Shown here: piece by piece, positions 25,447 through 35,316 of the stretch
Position numbering within the stretch: the first letter of the stretch is position 1
How the letters are laid out: each line of letters opens with the position of its first letter
NCBI RefSeq assembly: GCF_020509005.1
Contig: NC_063012.1
Location: forward strand, 3,348,001 to 3,412,000
DNA from: Fulvia fulva
Lineage: Eukaryota; Ascomycota; Dothideomycetes; Mycosphaerellales; Mycosphaerellaceae
Length of the DNA: 64,000 nt
Direction of reading: 5' to 3'
Made by a program: the position numbers and the translations under genes
Notes under the pieces: generated by a model
Told to the model about the DNA's origin: nothing
Database searches by the model: none
Seen by the model: only the letters and a program-made list of their open reading frames with translations

Positions 25447-26499
25447 ATGTCGCGTGCTCTTATGAACAAAATCCCACAACTCGCACATGCCTCTACACTG
25501 CCTGGCGCAAGAATACAACCCTCCATTCGAACAGCCGCCGCTGCCGTGCTTCACCATGTCCCAACAACATCCACGCCCGTCCGGCACTCCTCCCACTCCC
25601 CCATCGGCGCCGTCTCCTCCTCTCGGAAGAAAGTCACCATTCAAACCCTCCAAACCCTCTACAAACGCAACGAGCCCATCACCATGATCACCGCCCACGA
25701 CTTCCCCTCCGCCCACGTCGCCGAGCACGCTGGCATGGACATGATCCTTGTCGGCGACAGTCTCGCCATGGTCGCGCTAGGAATGGAAGACACCAGCGAG
25801 GTCCTCCTCGAGGAGATGCTACTACACTGCCGGAGCGTTGCTAGAGGCGCCAAGGCATCCTTCATCGTTGGTGATTTGCCGATGGGGAGCTACGAAGTGA
25901 GTCCTGAGCAGGCGCTGCAGTCCGCTATACGGTTGGTCAAGGAGGGGAGGGTACACGCTGTGAAGCTGGAGGGAGGGGTCGAGATGGCGCCGGCGATTGC
26001 GAAGATTACGGCGGCGGGAATACCGGTGTTGGCGCATATTGGGTTGACGCCGCAAAGGCAGAATGCGTTGGGTGGGTTTCGGGTGCAGGGTAAGTCTGTT
26101 GGTGGAGCGTTGAAGGTGTTGGAGGACGCGAAGGCGGTGCAGCATGCTGGGGCATTTGGGGTGGTCTTGGAGGCCATACCGGAACCTGTCGCGAACGCTG
26201 TTACAAAGAGGTTGCAGATACCAACGATTGGAATTGGCGCTGGAAGTGGCTGCTCGGGGCAGGTCCTGGTGCAGGTGGATATGGCTGGCTACTTTCCTCC
26301 AGGACGAAGGGTGCCGAAGTTTGTGAAGAAGTTCGGTGACCTTTGGGGTGAGGCTAGTAGGGCGTTAGAGACATATCGTGATGAGGTGAAGAGCAGAAGC
26401 TATCCTGCTGCGGAGCATAACTACCCTATGCCTGCAGATCAGGTGGCAGAGTTTGAGAAGGCTGCGGATAGCGTGGAGCGAGGGCATACAGACTCGTAA
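25447..26499 (+). CDS. ECM31: 3-methyl-2-oxobutanoate hydroxymethyltransferase (ketopantoate hydroxymethyltransferase)
   Basis: The enzyme adds a hydroxymethyl group from methylene-tetrahydrofolate to 2-oxoisovalerate, the first step of pantothenate and CoA synthesis. It is intronless and encodes 350 residues from the ATG at 25447. The first ~60 residues are basic and hydroxylated, typical of mitochondrial import. The PanB barrel follows with ITAHDFPSAHVAEHAGMDMI, ILVGDSLAMVALGMEDT (Mg-binding Asp), FIVGDLPMGSY, AVKLEGGVE (catalytic Glu), VLAHIGLTPQ and IPTIGIGAGSGCSGQVLV. Length and motif order match fungal panB proteins. It runs convergently towards ATG12, with 101 bases between the stop codons. 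Confidence 0.95.
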   Translation: MSRALMNKIPQLAHASTLPGARIQPSIRTAAAAVLHHVPTTSTPVRHSSHSPIGAVSSSRKKVTIQTLQTLYKRNEPITMITAHDFPSAHVAEHAGMDMILVGDSLAMVALGMEDTSEVLLEEMLLHCRSVARGAKASFIVGDLPMGSYEVSPEQALQSAIRLVKEGRVHAVKLEGGVEMAPAIAKITAAGIPVLAHIGLTPQRQNALGGFRVQGKSVGGALKVLEDAKAVQHAGAFGVVLEAIPEPVANAVTKRLQIPTIGIGAGSGCSGQVLVQVDMAGYFPPGRRVPKFVKKFGDLWGEASRALETYRDEVKSRSYPAAEHNYPMPADQVAEFEKAADSVERGHTDS

Positions 26500-26600
26500 G
26501 ACAGACAGACTGTGTAGAGCATCAGCCTTGGTACGACCACCTAGAGATCTCATTTTCATGGGGGTTGATGTACCTCTTTCCCGATGCCACATGTCAAACC

Positions 26601-27091
26601 TCAACCAAATGCCTGCGTAATGCTATAGTTGACGACCAACTCATCGCCGACCTTGAAACACTGTCACATACATCAGCCAGCCCATTGTAAATTCACATGA
26701 TGACAACACGACATCAACTCACCCTCCAAAGATTGCCCACACCCTCATCCAACCCCGGCGCAAAGACCGAATTCACATAGCAAAACACAGACTCCGAGTC
26801 CTTCAGCCCCAGCTTCCTCCTCAGGAACCGCACAATATACTCAAAGCGCTGATTGCTCGAACACTTGAACCGCGGCTGCTTCAGCTGTGGCGTGTTCGGC
26901 AGTGGCGACAGACGCACCGTGACTTTGGCCTGTTCGAGTTCGCCGGCTGTCTCGAGAGCTCGGTGTGCGTCTTTGGGTAGTTGGTCGAGCACGACGGATG
27001 CTGCCATGGTCATGGGCAGATCTGCTGCGCCATCTTCTTCCTCGATTGGCGCATCTGGTGACGACGATGATTGCTGCGGTGAGGAAGCCAT
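26601..27091 (-). CDS. ATG12: Ubiquitin-like autophagy protein Atg12
   Basis: Atg12 is conjugated to Atg5 by Atg7 and Atg10, and the conjugate promotes Atg8 lipidation. Exons 26723-27091 and 26601-26660 join in phase 0 across a 62-nt intron (GTGAGT...GACAG) and give 142 residues. An N-terminal Ser/Pro/Glu-rich linker precedes the ubiquitin fold: [30 protein letters not shown] and [19 protein letters not shown]. The spliced end [19 protein letters not shown] finishes in the required C-terminal Gly, directly followed by the stop codon. That Gly and the FAPGLDE motif make the call secure. Confidence 0.95.
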
Positions 27092-27812
27092 GGCTGGTGG
27101 TTGTAATCGCAGTCACAGTCTTGTGCGGCCGACAATGAGTTGTGAGTGTGATTTGCTGTCGACGACTGTGGATAACATGTATCTTCGAGTCAAGTCAATG
27201 GAGAAGGAGCTGGGCAGTGGAAAGTACTTTGTCACCAGCTGAGGTCTCGACTTTACTTCTGAAAATGCTGTCCAACGGGCGCATACCCAAGGGCTCGACG
27301 CGCTACAAGCTCAACCGTATCGGTACGGCCTTACTGATGAGCTACAAGCCAGCGCGTTCAAGCAAAGGCCTTTGCTTCAATAATAAGTCGAAGCGCTCGG
27401 CGCCAACCAAGTTTCACCTGCCCTCGGTGGGGTCGGGAAGTTGAGCTTCACCAACCGGCAATCTCGTAACACGACCACGGCTTTGAGCAGTCCGCCTTCG
27501 TGGATTATAGGAGTTGGTCTCAAGATCGTACGCGTACTCTACTTCGGCAATGCTAATGCTATGATCGTTATAGATGGTCCTTCGCCAAGCTCGTGAGCAT
27601 GCTACCCCGATGATGCAAAATAAACTCGATCAACCACCCACGTACACATGAAGCGCCTCGCTATGCATGCAGACCCCAAAGCAAATGGGTATTGAATATA
27701 CAGCCGAACAGAAATGCAGAGTCTATACTGCTGATGCGCACAACAAGAACATTAAGCGTATCGGTGCTGTCGTTCAGGAAAGTCAATGCTTGTGAGATTC
27801 CACCTAGGAGCA
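27092..27812. other. Intergenic: ATG12 upstream region and DBF4 3' flank
   Basis: About 720 bases between tandem minus-strand genes. The right flank of ATG12 should contain its promoter. No conserved frame, RNA gene or repeat was recognised. Confidence 0.5.
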
Positions 27813-29885
27813 TCATATGTGAGGCTTGTGAGGGCGCTTCAATTCAACAAGAAGACTGTCGAGCTCTGCCCAGTTCGTTGCTGTTTGAGCAAACTTGCGG
27901 TGCTTGCGAGAGGCAATGTGCTAGAGACGTCAGTACCTTGAACCAATTGCATGGATGTGACAGGGGATGCTTACCTCATCGAAGTCTTCGAACTTGTCGC
28001 GGCAGTTCTCACAGTAGCCCGGCTTGGGCTCCTTCTGTACAGACTTGGCTCTCTTTGGCGCTGAAGTTCGGGCACGGGACCGATGGCCATCATTGTCGTT
28101 CTCATAGACCACGCCAAGCGTCTCTTGCGCCTTGCGCTTGGCCGCACGAGGTGGTGGGTCCTGAGGCTCGTTGATAGCACCTCTCATATCATTCATGTAA
28201 GAGGAAGTCATGCTGTTGCTGTTCGAAGCAAGCACCTTGCGCTTGAGCAACGACACTTCCTTGGTGTCGCCGACGCGCTTGTTCATGCCGGGGGCAGTTG
28301 ACGATATGGCGGCAGAGGAGATTGCCTGTGAGCGTATGGCGGAAGTCACGTTCGATCGCTGCATGCCTGAAGCTACCGGCTCGCCGCCCACCATGCGTGG
28401 AGGGCCACGAAGATTGGCTTGTGTACTACCATAGAACACGGGAGCAAGCTCGTTGGAGGACTGACGGCGCGGTGGAGGAGGTTCCAGTGGCCTGCTGACG
28501 CTTGTGTTCGCCGCCTGGGCAGGCTTACGAGGTGACCGACGCAAGTTAGTTTCTTGTCCGTTTAACAGCTGGGCAGGGTCTGCTGGGAGCGTATGGCCTG
28601 CTCGGGTCTTGCGATAGGCCATTTCGTTCTGCACTCGTGCTGCAGCATCACGTTCCTGTTGTTGAAGCCTCTTGGTATGAGCAGGATCCTCCACGAAAGG
28701 ACAGCGACCAGCTGCGGTGAGGCGGAACTGTGGCCATTTACCCTGCTCTTTGGATGTGGGCTTGCTATAGTCCCGGACCATGACAGGCTTGGTCCTCTCA
28801 TCCATGTCGTGAACGTAGATGTAGCAGCCCTTCAAGGACACCATGTCCTGAGTGGCAACGGTCATGTCGCGATCGGCAGGGCCATTGACTTTCTCATGGC
28901 GGAGTAGTTGCTCCAGGTCGGCATCCTGAGTCTGTCGTGAAGGAACGCGATGGGATGTGGCATGACCACGAGTCTCAGTGGCATGATCACCTGTGTCAGT
29001 GTCAAGGATGGTGCTGAGGACACGAGTAAGCTTTTCCAGTGCCCATATCTTGATGCCCAGTCCACGCGCACGCGTGAGGACATCGACGCTCTGAGCCTGT
29101 GGTCTTTTGTGATCGAGTCCTGCTTGCGGCACGGCGGCATGTTGGGCACGACGCTGAAGAGTGGCATCGAGAAGGCTGGTGGTACGACGGTGATCGTTCG
29201 CCAATGCAGAAGGCTGAATAGTCTTGGATTGAACATTCTCGTACTTGGCCTCATCGTCTGGACTGGTGCTAGTCTGCTCGGGCGGGATCGCACGAGTGGT
29301 GATGACATGAGTGACTGCCTTGGAGAAGAACTTCTCTTCCCTCGCGCCCAGAGCATAGATCTGTCTCATCGACTTGGCGCGTATGTCGTCGGAGATGTTG
29401 TCGAAGTAGAAGACAAACAGTGGAAACTGCCGTCTGTAGTGCTTCTGCCACTGTCTGATAGACTCGAGGTTGTCGGCATGCTGCTTCTGGGAGCGATCGG
29501 TGCGCGGCTGTGGTGTTGGCTTCTGCTCACGCACGGATGCCAGCCTCTTCTCGAATGCTGTCGGGGCATGGCTGATGCGCTTGGCGAATGGCTCGTCCAG
29601 CTTCTCAGAGGCAGCGACCGTCACGCCGTGCCTCCTCCGCGGGTCCACGTTCTCATCGTCGCGCTCAATGAACCCAATGGCCTGTTTCTTGGCGGGTGGT
29701 TGTCCGTATAAGGCCTCGCGTTGCTCTCCAGCCTGCGCTCGCGTGCGCTTTCCACTCACGGCAGCGACGCTGCGGAAGGGCGAGTTGACGGCATTGGGGA
29801 CGGTGGCCAGCGGTGCGCGTCTGCTGGCCATCTTGTCGTTGGTCGTCGCTGTGTCGGGCGGGTGTGCCGTGGAGACTGCTGCCAT
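27813..29885 (-). CDS. DBF4: Dbf4-type regulatory subunit of the Cdc7 replication kinase
   Basis: Dbf4 (nimO in Aspergillus) binds and activates Cdc7 so that MCM is phosphorylated at origins in S phase. Exons 27975-29885 and 27813-27920 join in phase 0 across a 54-nt intron and give 672 residues. The start at 29885 (MAAVSTAHPP) was preferred. A second Met (MASRRAPLATVPNAVNSPFR) lies 18 residues downstream, and the upstream frame is basic low complexity. Motif N is FPLFVFYFDNISDDIR with VTHVITTRAIP, at about residue 150. Motif M is LKGCYIYVHDMDERTKPVMV with GKWPQFRLTAAGRCPFVED. Motif C, the DBF zinc finger, is split by the intron: GYCENCRDKFEDFDE + HIASRKHRKFA. Confidence 0.93.
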
Positions 29886-31005
29886 GCACTCGTGGCTGGC
29901 TGGGGTGTGCGGCTTGGGGTGGTGTTGGTGTTGCTCGCTTTTGCTTTGACGTTGGGCGGGGCAACGACGCGAGAAGGAACGCGTTTTGCGGGAAGCACTC
30001 AGATAGCCATGGTACCGCAGCAAGCAAGGTCGACAAAGCTGAAGGAGCAGGCGAGAAAGAGGCAGACAAGGACGACCATGCAAAGCAGCGAGCGCGCAAC
30101 AGCATCAAGTATCGGGCGGGTAGTGGTGGACTGGTGGTTGTGGATGGGCGAGGTACCTCCTACCAGCGAGAAAGAGGTTGGCTCAAGCCGCTGCTAGCGC
30201 GAGCTAAGCGAGCCACAACAACAACACATGCCCATCGCCGCTTCCTGCATTGCTCCTCCACTACCAACACCCTACATGCATCTTCATGGCGATGGCGGGC
30301 GCAGCTATACAGATGGCTGAAACATCCGGCACTTGCATCCTCGCCTTGATCTAAAGCGATATGCTGCCAGTTGTGTCTCTTGCCTGCCAGCCTGCGAAGA
30401 GCACTCCACATCTCGATGGCTGGCTGGCACAAGAGGTAGCAGTCAGCAACACTGCTACGGGACGTCTGTGCAATTGCAAAAGATAGCGTACAAGCACGCG
30501 AATACAGACTGTCTCTACGACAATCACGTCGGCCACTGTGCACTGATACATGCCTAAATGTAAGTCTTTGATGATCTCCCCTTCTCATGCTCCTGCAAAA
30601 GCAACGACAGCCTACCCATTGGACCAGCCAAGGGCCTGACAACTTCGATACCATCGCCGCTAGCCATGCCTCGAATCGAACTTCATGTTGCAGTATGGCC
30701 TCGCTGCACGACCATAGCGCCTGTTCACGTGCTGTCTTCATCTGCATGACGACGTCAGCAGAGCCGCGCATGCTTAATAGCATTGAAGCTCTCCAATGCT
30801 TGTTCACTTTCCAGGTACTCGGATCAGCAGGAACAAGTACATGCCAAGCATGCACGTTTGAAGAAGTTCCCCTGATATCAGACCGTACGTTGTTTGACGA
30901 ACCCCAAGACACAACATCATTTGGACTCTTTCCGCCAGCACGACAGCGCGCGGCTTGTCTAACCTCGCCAGCATTCAAGCAAGGCCAACGTACCCAGTAG
31001 TCGAA
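29886..31005. promoter_or_regulatory. Divergent DBF4 / metacaspase intergenic region
   Basis: About 1.1 kb separates two genes that start on opposite strands. Long open frames on both strands read as basic, low-complexity translation and are not supported as genes. No specific regulatory element was recognised. Confidence 0.5.
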
Positions 31006-32226
31006 ATGGCATATCAGGAACGACCACGCCGGAAGAAATCACTTCTGATAGGCATAAACTACGTCGGTAGCGAACACAAGCTTCAAGGCTGTCACCAGGT
31101 AAGGATGACCTGCTTATGTCTGCAGCTAAAGTTGCCGGCAGCTACCCGTTCGCAGCTAACATGCTCTCCTGCCAGGATGTGGAGAACATGTGCGAGTTTC
31201 TGGCCGCCGAAGGCTATTCTTCAGATCGCCGAGACCGAGTCGTCTTGCGAGACGACCGTCATACGGATCCAGAAGGACCTTTCTGGTACGTTACTGAAGG
31301 GTACTGGGCATCAGGTAGTGGCTTAGAACATATTGGAGGGTGTGAGATATGTGCTGCACGGGGCACTTTGCTCCCCCCCCCCCCCTAGCTACACTATTGC
31401 CCAAAAACACTGCCACGAGCTTCTCGAGTATGGCTAACGCACTTCTCTGTGTAGGCCAAATGGTCATAATATGATGGCCGCGTTTCAGTGGCTAGTATCG
31501 GAACCCGGAACGACGAATTTCCTTCACTACTCAGGACATGGCGGGCAAGTCGCAGACACTGGAGGCTATCGCGCATCGGGCTTCGACGACACGATCGTGC
31601 CATGCGACTTCGAACAAAACGGCCAGATCCCAAGTGGGGTCCTCCACAAGGCGCTGGTCTCTGCGTTGCCTCCGAGCAGCACTCTTTTCGTCATCCTGGA
31701 CTGCTGTCATAGTGGCTCAGCTATAGAACTTCCATTCGTATACCGCAGTGACGAAGATGGCAACGTCTCCATGCTCGACAACGTCCAGGCTGGTATGCGG
31801 CTGATGGGAGCCGCATCTCACTTGATCCAAGGTGGCTTCACGGTGGACAAGGTCGGCGAAGCGCGACAGCTCTTTGCTGGAGCTCAATCATTCTTCAAGG
31901 GTCTTATGCACGAACAAGCTGAGACTGATCAGTACGGACTCAGCCAAGAAGACTTCGCTCAAGAGTATCAAGGCGAACAACCGAAGCAGGTTTGGATGTT
32001 TTCGGGCTGCAAAGATGACCAGACTTCCGCAGATGCATCGATTGCGGGCTCCCATGTTGGTGCGATGTCGTGGGCGTTCCTAGAATGCATGAAACAATAT
32101 GGACTTCGACAAAGTTACATTCAGGTCCTGCAAAATACAAGACAGATCCTCAAAGGCCGGTATGAGCAAGTCCCACAGCTTTCGGTCGGCTTCGAACAAG
32201 ACCTCAACTATGGCCTTCGCATCTAG
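31006..32226 (+). CDS. Type I metacaspase (caspase-like cysteine protease)
   Basis: Metacaspases are Ca2+-dependent, Arg/Lys-specific cysteine proteases involved in stress responses and protein quality control. Exons 31006-31098, 31176-31285 and 31455-32226 give 324 residues. The spliced start runs KKSLLIGINYVGSEHKLQGC into DVENMCEFLAAEGYS. The catalytic His is in FLHYSGHGGQ and the catalytic Cys in FVILDCCHSGSA. The C-terminal p10-like part has WMFSGCKDDQTSADA and GAMSWAFLECM. The usual Q/P/G/Y-rich prion-like N-terminal extension is absent from this model, which starts only 12 codons before the caspase fold. Upstream exons cannot be excluded. The second intron (169 nt) contains a 13-C run. 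Confidence 0.9.
31373..31385. repeat. Poly-C run inside metacaspase intron 2
   Basis: Thirteen consecutive C lie in the intron, about 70 bases upstream of the acceptor. Such a run is prone to slippage, so its exact length is uncertain. Confidence 0.8.
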
Positions 32227-32283
32227 AAAGTGGCCGAATGTACATATGAATACACAGTATGTAAGCACAGCGATGAAGCAGTG

Positions 32284-33750
32284 TCATCGATCTCTCAAAG
32301 CTTCGATCTCGTGTGCCTCTTTCACGGCAGTCTTCGTCAGGATCTCGGGCTGCTCCTCGCCAATCACTACAGAGTCTTCAATTCTGATTCCCAGACCACG
32401 GAAATGCGACGGCCAGCGATCGTTGTCCGGCACGTATATGCCTGGCTCAATAGTGATGCAATCATTTGGCTTGAGCAGATCGGCTCGTGGATAGCCTGGT
32501 GCGTCGTGTACATCGAGACCGATGTAATGCCCAACGTGATGCGGGAACAGCTTGTCCAGTGTGTCACCAGAGGTATCGAATCCAAGACTTTTCAGTCCAT
32601 CCCGCAGACCAGTCTCACTGACTCGGTGCAGCTTGTCCAGGGTAACTTCAGCATCGGCTCTGCACAAGCTCACGCAGCTCTTCTGAACATTGAGTATCAT
32701 GTTGTACATGTCCCGCTGCGCATCCGTGAAACGTCCACTGACTGGCCATGTTCGCGTGATGTCCGTGATGTAGCCTCCATACTCACCACCAGCATCCACC
32801 AGGACTACCTCACCGGGCTTGAGTAATGCATCATTCCGCACGTAGTGTATGCTGAGCGCGTTCTTGCCACCTGCAATCACAGGCACGTATGCTTCGCCGT
32901 CGAGTCCATTAGTGCGATAGCCGTATGCCAAGTCAGCCCATAGCTGCTTCTCACTCCTTGGTGTTCTCTTCATGGCTTCGGTCAGGACCGCCCCAGATAC
33001 AGATCCAGCTTTTCGCATGCAATCCAACTCCGCCTCGGATTTGGTCACTCGTAACTCGTTGAGCATAGGTCGTAGTGGCTTTACTACAGCATTTTGCAGC
33101 AACTTAGCCATTCCATCAACCTTTGGCTGTCCCTTGATGAACCGACTCAACGCAGTCTTTCGACCGGCATGGCCAATGTCCGTATACACTGATCTTGCTC
33201 CATTCATAATTTCCGGCATCAACGTCCCAATATCGTCTATGTCGCCCACCTCATCTGCATTGAAGACATCCTGTGCAGCCTGCACCCCCGATCTTGCTCC
33301 ATCCCACAGCTCTGCACGCTCATCCTTTGGTCGCACGAATAGGTGAAAAGTAACTTCAACGTCGCTCTGACCTTTCTGTATCACGGCGACCGCCTCTGGC
33401 TCGTTGAACCCGGTAAGGTAAAAGAAATTCGATTCCTGGTGAAAGTCGTAGAAGACGGCGCCGGAACGATACTTGATGTCAGCAGCCGCGAGAACAGCAA
33501 CACTGTCGCGAGGAAGCTTTCGTGCTAGAGCTGCTCTGCGGTGGTGATATTCCAGGGCAGATATTCCGGGTGTGAGATCACCAGGTTTGATCAAGTGCGG
33601 ATGAGTTTCGTGTAGTGGCTGGCCGAACTGTATCTCTGCGGCCGACACCAACGTCCGGCGCTTGGTGAAGCACGCGTGGCATGGTCTCGTCCGGAATGTA
33701 GGCGTTGGGCGAGATATTGATCGCAACAGCGATGAACACGATCTCTTCAT
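32284..33750 (-). CDS. ICP55: Mitochondrial intermediate-cleaving Xaa-Pro aminopeptidase (Icp55/APP3 type)
   Basis: Icp55 removes one residue from mitochondrial proteins after the main processing peptidase and so stabilises them against N-end-rule turnover. It is intronless and encodes 488 residues from the ATG at 33750. An in-frame TTG six codons upstream was rejected. The first ~40 residues are Arg/Ser-rich, typical of mitochondrial targeting. The AMP_N domain follows (EYHHRRAALARKLPRDSVAV, NFFYLTGFNEPEAVAVI). The pita-bread catalytic domain carries metal ligands in VLVDAGGEYGGYITDITRTW, FPHHVGHYIGLDVHDAPG, ITIEPGIYVPD and GLGIRIEDSVV. Only 57 bases separate its stop from that of the convergent metacaspase gene. 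Confidence 0.93.
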   Translation of the reverse strand: MKRSCSSLLRSISRPTPTFRTRPCHACFTKRRTLVSAAEIQFGQPLHETHPHLIKPGDLTPGISALEYHHRRAALARKLPRDSVAVLAAADIKYRSGAVFYDFHQESNFFYLTGFNEPEAVAVIQKGQSDVEVTFHLFVRPKDERAELWDGARSGVQAAQDVFNADEVGDIDDIGTLMPEIMNGARSVYTDIGHAGRKTALSRFIKGQPKVDGMAKLLQNAVVKPLRPMLNELRVTKSEAELDCMRKAGSVSGAVLTEAMKRTPRSEKQLWADLAYGYRTNGLDGEAYVPVIAGGKNALSIHYVRNDALLKPGEVVLVDAGGEYGGYITDITRTWPVSGRFTDAQRDMYNMILNVQKSCVSLCRADAEVTLDKLHRVSETGLRDGLKSLGFDTSGDTLDKLFPHHVGHYIGLDVHDAPGYPRADLLKPNDCITIEPGIYVPDNDRWPSHFRGLGIRIEDSVVIGEEQPEILTKTAVKEAHEIEALRDR

Positions 33751-34317
33751 GTTGTTGTGTTGATGCAAAGGAAGGTTTCATTCACCCCACAGCAGCGCTT
33801 ATGGACAGCGGGCCGCGGCGCCTGCAGGGAAGTAGCCGACAGTCACGAGGTTCTGTTCCGACATACAGCATACTGTGACCTCGAAGGCAGCTAATGCATC
33901 GTAGCATCGCGTTTGCATTGAGCTTAAATCGCCTTATGTGAAGGTACGTCCAGGTTGCGCGATATGTGTGCCAAGGAGACTATGTATTCTCTACTCGTAC
34001 TACATCATCTAAACGGCCGAACGCCCAGGAGTATATGCTACGACAATGACCTCGACTTGTCACAATCTATGCTTCGGCTGAGGGCTGTGGACACAATTCG
34101 TTGCTGCCGAGCGCATCGTCGTCTTCGCTACAAACGGCGATGCTTCAACCCGCCGGCATCGTGAGCCAATGCGTAGATTGTAGCTACCTAGGCGGGGCGC
34201 TCGCGCATTGCTTCCTTCGAAACTGGGAAACTGAAATCATCCGCTCTGGGCTGCAAATACTAGTCGTCGCCATCACTAGAGCGGCGATAATCCTTGTCAA
34301 CAGCCCCTAGGCATATC
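33751..34317. other. Intergenic: ICP55 upstream region and sirtuin 3' flank, with dispersed repeat
   Basis: About 570 bases. The left part should hold the ICP55 promoter. The right part contains copy B of the dispersed repeat that also occurs at 20.6 kb. No gene is supported. Confidence 0.5.
34038..34212 (+). repeat. Degenerate dispersed repeat, copy B
   Basis: This is the partner of 20642-20802, with the best-matching core at 34097-34212. It ends about 105 bases downstream of the sirtuin stop codon. Matching blocks appear in the same order in both copies, and the differences are enriched in transitions. No terminal inverted repeats or target duplications could be recognised. Confidence 0.55.
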
Positions 34318-35203
34318 CTAGGTCTGCTTCTTCGCCGGTACAGAGATGTCGCCAATGATAGGTTTGAGCAATTCGGGCACAATGGTTGCAGCGTCGCCCT
34401 GGAAGAAATAGTCTCCCTATCCGTCATCAGTGTCTTGAGCTCAAGGTAGTATCTTCTGATGATGCTGCTTACCTCTTTCCATCCTCCAGGAGGTGCGTCA
34501 CCAGCATCCATATTCACGACGCAGACCTTTGCGCCTCTCATGCGTGCTTGGGGAATATAGCCAGCCGCAGGGTATACTTTTGCCGAGGTTCCGATGACCA
34601 GAATGAGATCGACCCCTTCGTCGGTCTCAAGATACTCGTCAATCTCACCCAAGGTCGTGGAAGGCAGCTGCTCGCCGAACCAGACAACATTTGGTCGTAG
34701 TAGTGATTTCTTGCACCTTGAGCAGCCCGGCAAGTCCTTGAGTGGGATGTTCGAGATCGGCACGGAAGCGTCACTGACGTCGAGCTCGTTAAGCTTCCTC
34801 GAGTCAACGCCTTGCATAGCATCATTCGTGGTGGGATCCTGGCCGCCTTTCGGGATTGCCAGTGATGGAACGATAGGGTCTCTATAATTCTGCTCAACAT
34901 GACCACAAGTATCGTCTTGACATCTCACTTCGAACAGGGTGCCATGAAGGAGCTTGAGCGTTTCTGGTGGATGTTCCGCGATTTGGCTGAGGCCGTCCAC
35001 GTTCTGACTGAGGGTGAGGAAGCCTATAGGATGGCACCGTCAGCTTCAATCTCTGACATCGCATCGCTGAACGGCGCACCAGTGACAAACTTGATTGCCA
35101 CCGAACGCTTGGACATACTCGGAAAGGTGGTCGCGGCAGACCCCTGTCGCTTGGCGGGACTAGATAGATCACAGTGCTGAAGTAGACGGGACGTGCTTCC
35201 CAT
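34318..35203 (-). pseudogene. Class III (SIRT5-like) sirtuin lacking the NAD-binding N-terminal half
   Basis: Exons 35119-35203, 34473-35023 and 34318-34416 give 244 residues. Both introns have good signals: GTATGT/CTGAC/TAG and GTAAGC/GATAG. From residue 30 the protein is an ordinary SIRT5-like sirtuin. It has FLTLSQNVDGLSQIA, the catalytic His in TLKLLHGTLFEVRC, zinc ligands in RCQDDTC and GCSRCKKS, RPNVVWFGEQLP, LILVIGTSAKVYPAAGYIPQ and a conserved GDYFFQGDAATIVPELL end. The sirtuin start, with the GAG-x-S-x-x-SG-IP-x-FR nucleotide-binding motif and the substrate Tyr/Arg pair, is absent. It is replaced by 28 unrelated residues. Only 113 bases remain before the divergent PAN2 start. It is either a truncated pseudogene or a repurposed inactive fragment. 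Confidence 0.65.
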
Positions 35204-35316
35204 CAACTGACAACAACCTTAAGCGGACATTGAACGTGCTTCTCAGCGCCAATGCCGCATCGCTCACAGCGCCATCGCTAGAAGCATGTGCGCAGCTTTT
35301 AGTGACCTGCGACGCG

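Noticed and set aside
30160..30978. 272-codon minus-strand open frame between DBF4 and the metacaspase
   Set aside because: Composition is Arg/Ser/Cys-rich without motifs. It overlaps a similar featureless plus-strand frame and lies in a divergent promoter interval.
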